Positions 12,110 to 12,720 of a stretch of DNA of 12,720 bases are shown here, in pieces. The DNA is taken from contig DAOUQU010000017.1 in the NCBI GenBank assembly GCA_030625445.1, positions 1 to 12,720 of the forward strand, in the 5' to 3' direction. Each line of letters starts with the position of its first letter. Position 1 is the first letter of the stretch. This DNA is from Gammaproteobacteria bacterium (GTDB lineage: Bacteria > Pseudomonadota > Gammaproteobacteria > Chromatiales > Chromatiaceae). The notes under the pieces are model-generated. The model made no database searches and was not told where the DNA came from. It worked only from the letters and a program-made list of their open reading frames with translations. The position numbers were made by a program, and so were the translations under genes.

Positions 12110-12240
12110 GCGTGTTATCCAGTTTGCGTTGCCGGCAGGATTGCGTAGTATCCTCGTTCAAACCGGCAAAATAAAGTGCAATTTAATTTAATTAGAAATT
12201 CTCATGCACCAATAAAGTGTTGATATTTTAAAAGACTTTT

Positions 12241-12314
12241 ACCACGAAGACCACGAAGACCACGAAGAGTCAACTAGATAAAAATGTCTTCGTGCTCTTC
12301 GTGTCCTTCGTGGT
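12241..12314. repeat. ACCACGAAG inverted repeat (28-bp imperfect hairpin)
   Basis: The left arm 12241-12268 is three ACCACGAAG units plus one base. The right arm 12287-12314 is made of related CTTCGTG units. Complementing the right arm gives 25 identities of 28 with the left, around an 18-base A/T-rich loop. The surrounding gap (12110-12361) is otherwise A/T-rich and contains no open frame. I recognise the CACGAAG-type unit as a dispersed repeat seen in various bacterial genomes. It lies between two divergent starts, not at a gene end, 47 bases before folB. Confidence 0.85.
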
Positions 12315-12361
12315 GAATATCCCTTTACATATAGAGTTGCTGTAATTTAATAGATAATTTT

Positions 12362-12718
12362 ATGATGGACATTGTATTCCTGAGAGACCTGAGAATCGAT
12401 ACAATTATCGGTATCTACGAGTGGGAGCGTCAGATTCGCCAGATTGTCGTGCTCGACATCGAGATGGCGGCCGATGTCGCCAGGGCTGCTGCGACTGACC
12501 ATATCGATGACACGCTCAATTACAAGGCTGTCGCCAAGCGCCTGATTCAGTTTGTCAGCGAGAGCAAATTCCAGCTGGTCGAAACGCTCGCAGAAGAGTG
12601 TGTGCGCATCATTCGCCAGGAGTTCGATGTTCCCTGGGTGCGTTTGACGCTGAACAAAAAGGGCGCTGTACGCGGCGCCGACGGCGTCGGAATCATCATA
12701 GAGCGCGGCACTCGCTGA
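12362..12718 (+). CDS. folB: FolB, dihydroneopterin aldolase
   Basis: Cytoplasmic enzyme of 118 residues (E. coli 122) converting 7,8-dihydroneopterin to 6-hydroxymethyl-dihydropterin and glycolaldehyde in folate synthesis. The family markers are present: IIGIYEWERQIRQ near the start (Glu22), LNYKAVAKRLIQFV, the pterin-anchoring region FQLVETLAEE (about residues 71-80), and LNKKGAVRGADGVGIIIER with catalytic Lys100. Two tandem ATG codons open the frame (12362, 12365) and the gap before is A/T-rich with no clear Shine-Dalgarno. The stop TGA at 12716-12718 is followed as TGATG, so an ATG at 12718 may start an overlapping next gene (folK is the usual neighbour), but no coding sequence of it is visible. 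Confidence 0.95.
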   Translation: MMDIVFLRDLRIDTIIGIYEWERQIRQIVVLDIEMAADVARAAATDHIDDTLNYKAVAKRLIQFVSESKFQLVETLAEECVRIIRQEFDVPWVRLTLNKKGAVRGADGVGIIIERGTR

Positions 12719-12720
12719 TG

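Noticed and set aside
11300..12148. 282-residue plus-strand open frame opposite ftsY
   Set aside because: Shadow of the conserved ftsY sequence; composition is Cys/His-rich and unlike a real protein.
1..12720. A self-contained novel defence, mobile or biosynthetic system
   Set aside because: Every sizeable coding region belongs to a known housekeeping, transport or regulatory family; novelty here is confined to repeats and the rpoH control region.

Overview
This window looks like chromosomal DNA from a free-living or symbiotic gammaproteobacterium outside the Enterobacterales. The evidence is the ftsY-ftsE-ftsX-rpoH order (the classical gammaproteobacterial arrangement), a feoA-feoB-feoC operon with a FeoC-type protein, an RpoH-type heat-shock sigma factor, and a perfect CIRCE operator (the HrcA target), which enterics lack. 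GC content is moderate (low-to-mid fifties by eye). I cannot name the genus. Nearly everything is housekeeping. I see no phage, transposase, CRISPR array, toxin-antitoxin or defence locus.

Layout. Positions 1-147 hold the 3' end of ubiD (ubiquinone synthesis) on the plus strand. Then come two overlapping minus-strand genes, an L,D-transpeptidase-fold protein (187-867) and a NIF3/YbgI protein (864-1616), diverging from a DegS/AlgW-like periplasmic serine protease (1664-2776, plus). An SLC13-type permease with central RCK_C/TrkA_C-like domains follows (2890-4671, plus). It converges on the Fur-type feoABC ferrous-iron uptake operon (7638 down to 4748, minus). pdxH (7779-8450, plus) diverges from feo and converges on rpoH (9350-8505, minus). 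Upstream of rpoH lies ftsY-ftsE-ftsX (12109 down to 9532, minus, each junction an ATGA overlap). The window ends with folB (12362-12718, plus), which diverges from ftsY.

How the genes work together. feoABC is one iron-responsive unit: a good sigma70-type promoter with a Fur-like palindrome at the expected start site. ftsYEX links membrane-protein targeting (FtsY) with the FtsEX divisome ABC complex. rpoH sits downstream in the usual place but has its own candidate promoter overlapped by a perfect CIRCE element. This suggests that the HrcA repressor controls synthesis of the heat-shock sigma factor.

The structure not explained by genes is a set of short-period repeats in the intergenic gaps. 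Exact period-7 arrays (AGTACTG/AGTAGTG-like) lie after ubiD, after the protease gene and between ftsX and rpoH. They contain TGA in all three frames on one strand and no stop on the other, and they supply the stop codons of both ubiD and the protease gene. A second heptamer family (TTTTAGG) abuts the third array. A 9-base-unit inverted repeat (ACCACGAAG) forms a potential 28-bp hairpin between ftsY and folB, and a G/C-rich palindrome separates the permease from feoC. The most interesting points are the CIRCE-rpoH arrangement and the heptamer arrays. No stretch above about 300 bases lacks a gene; the longest gap is 12110-12361.
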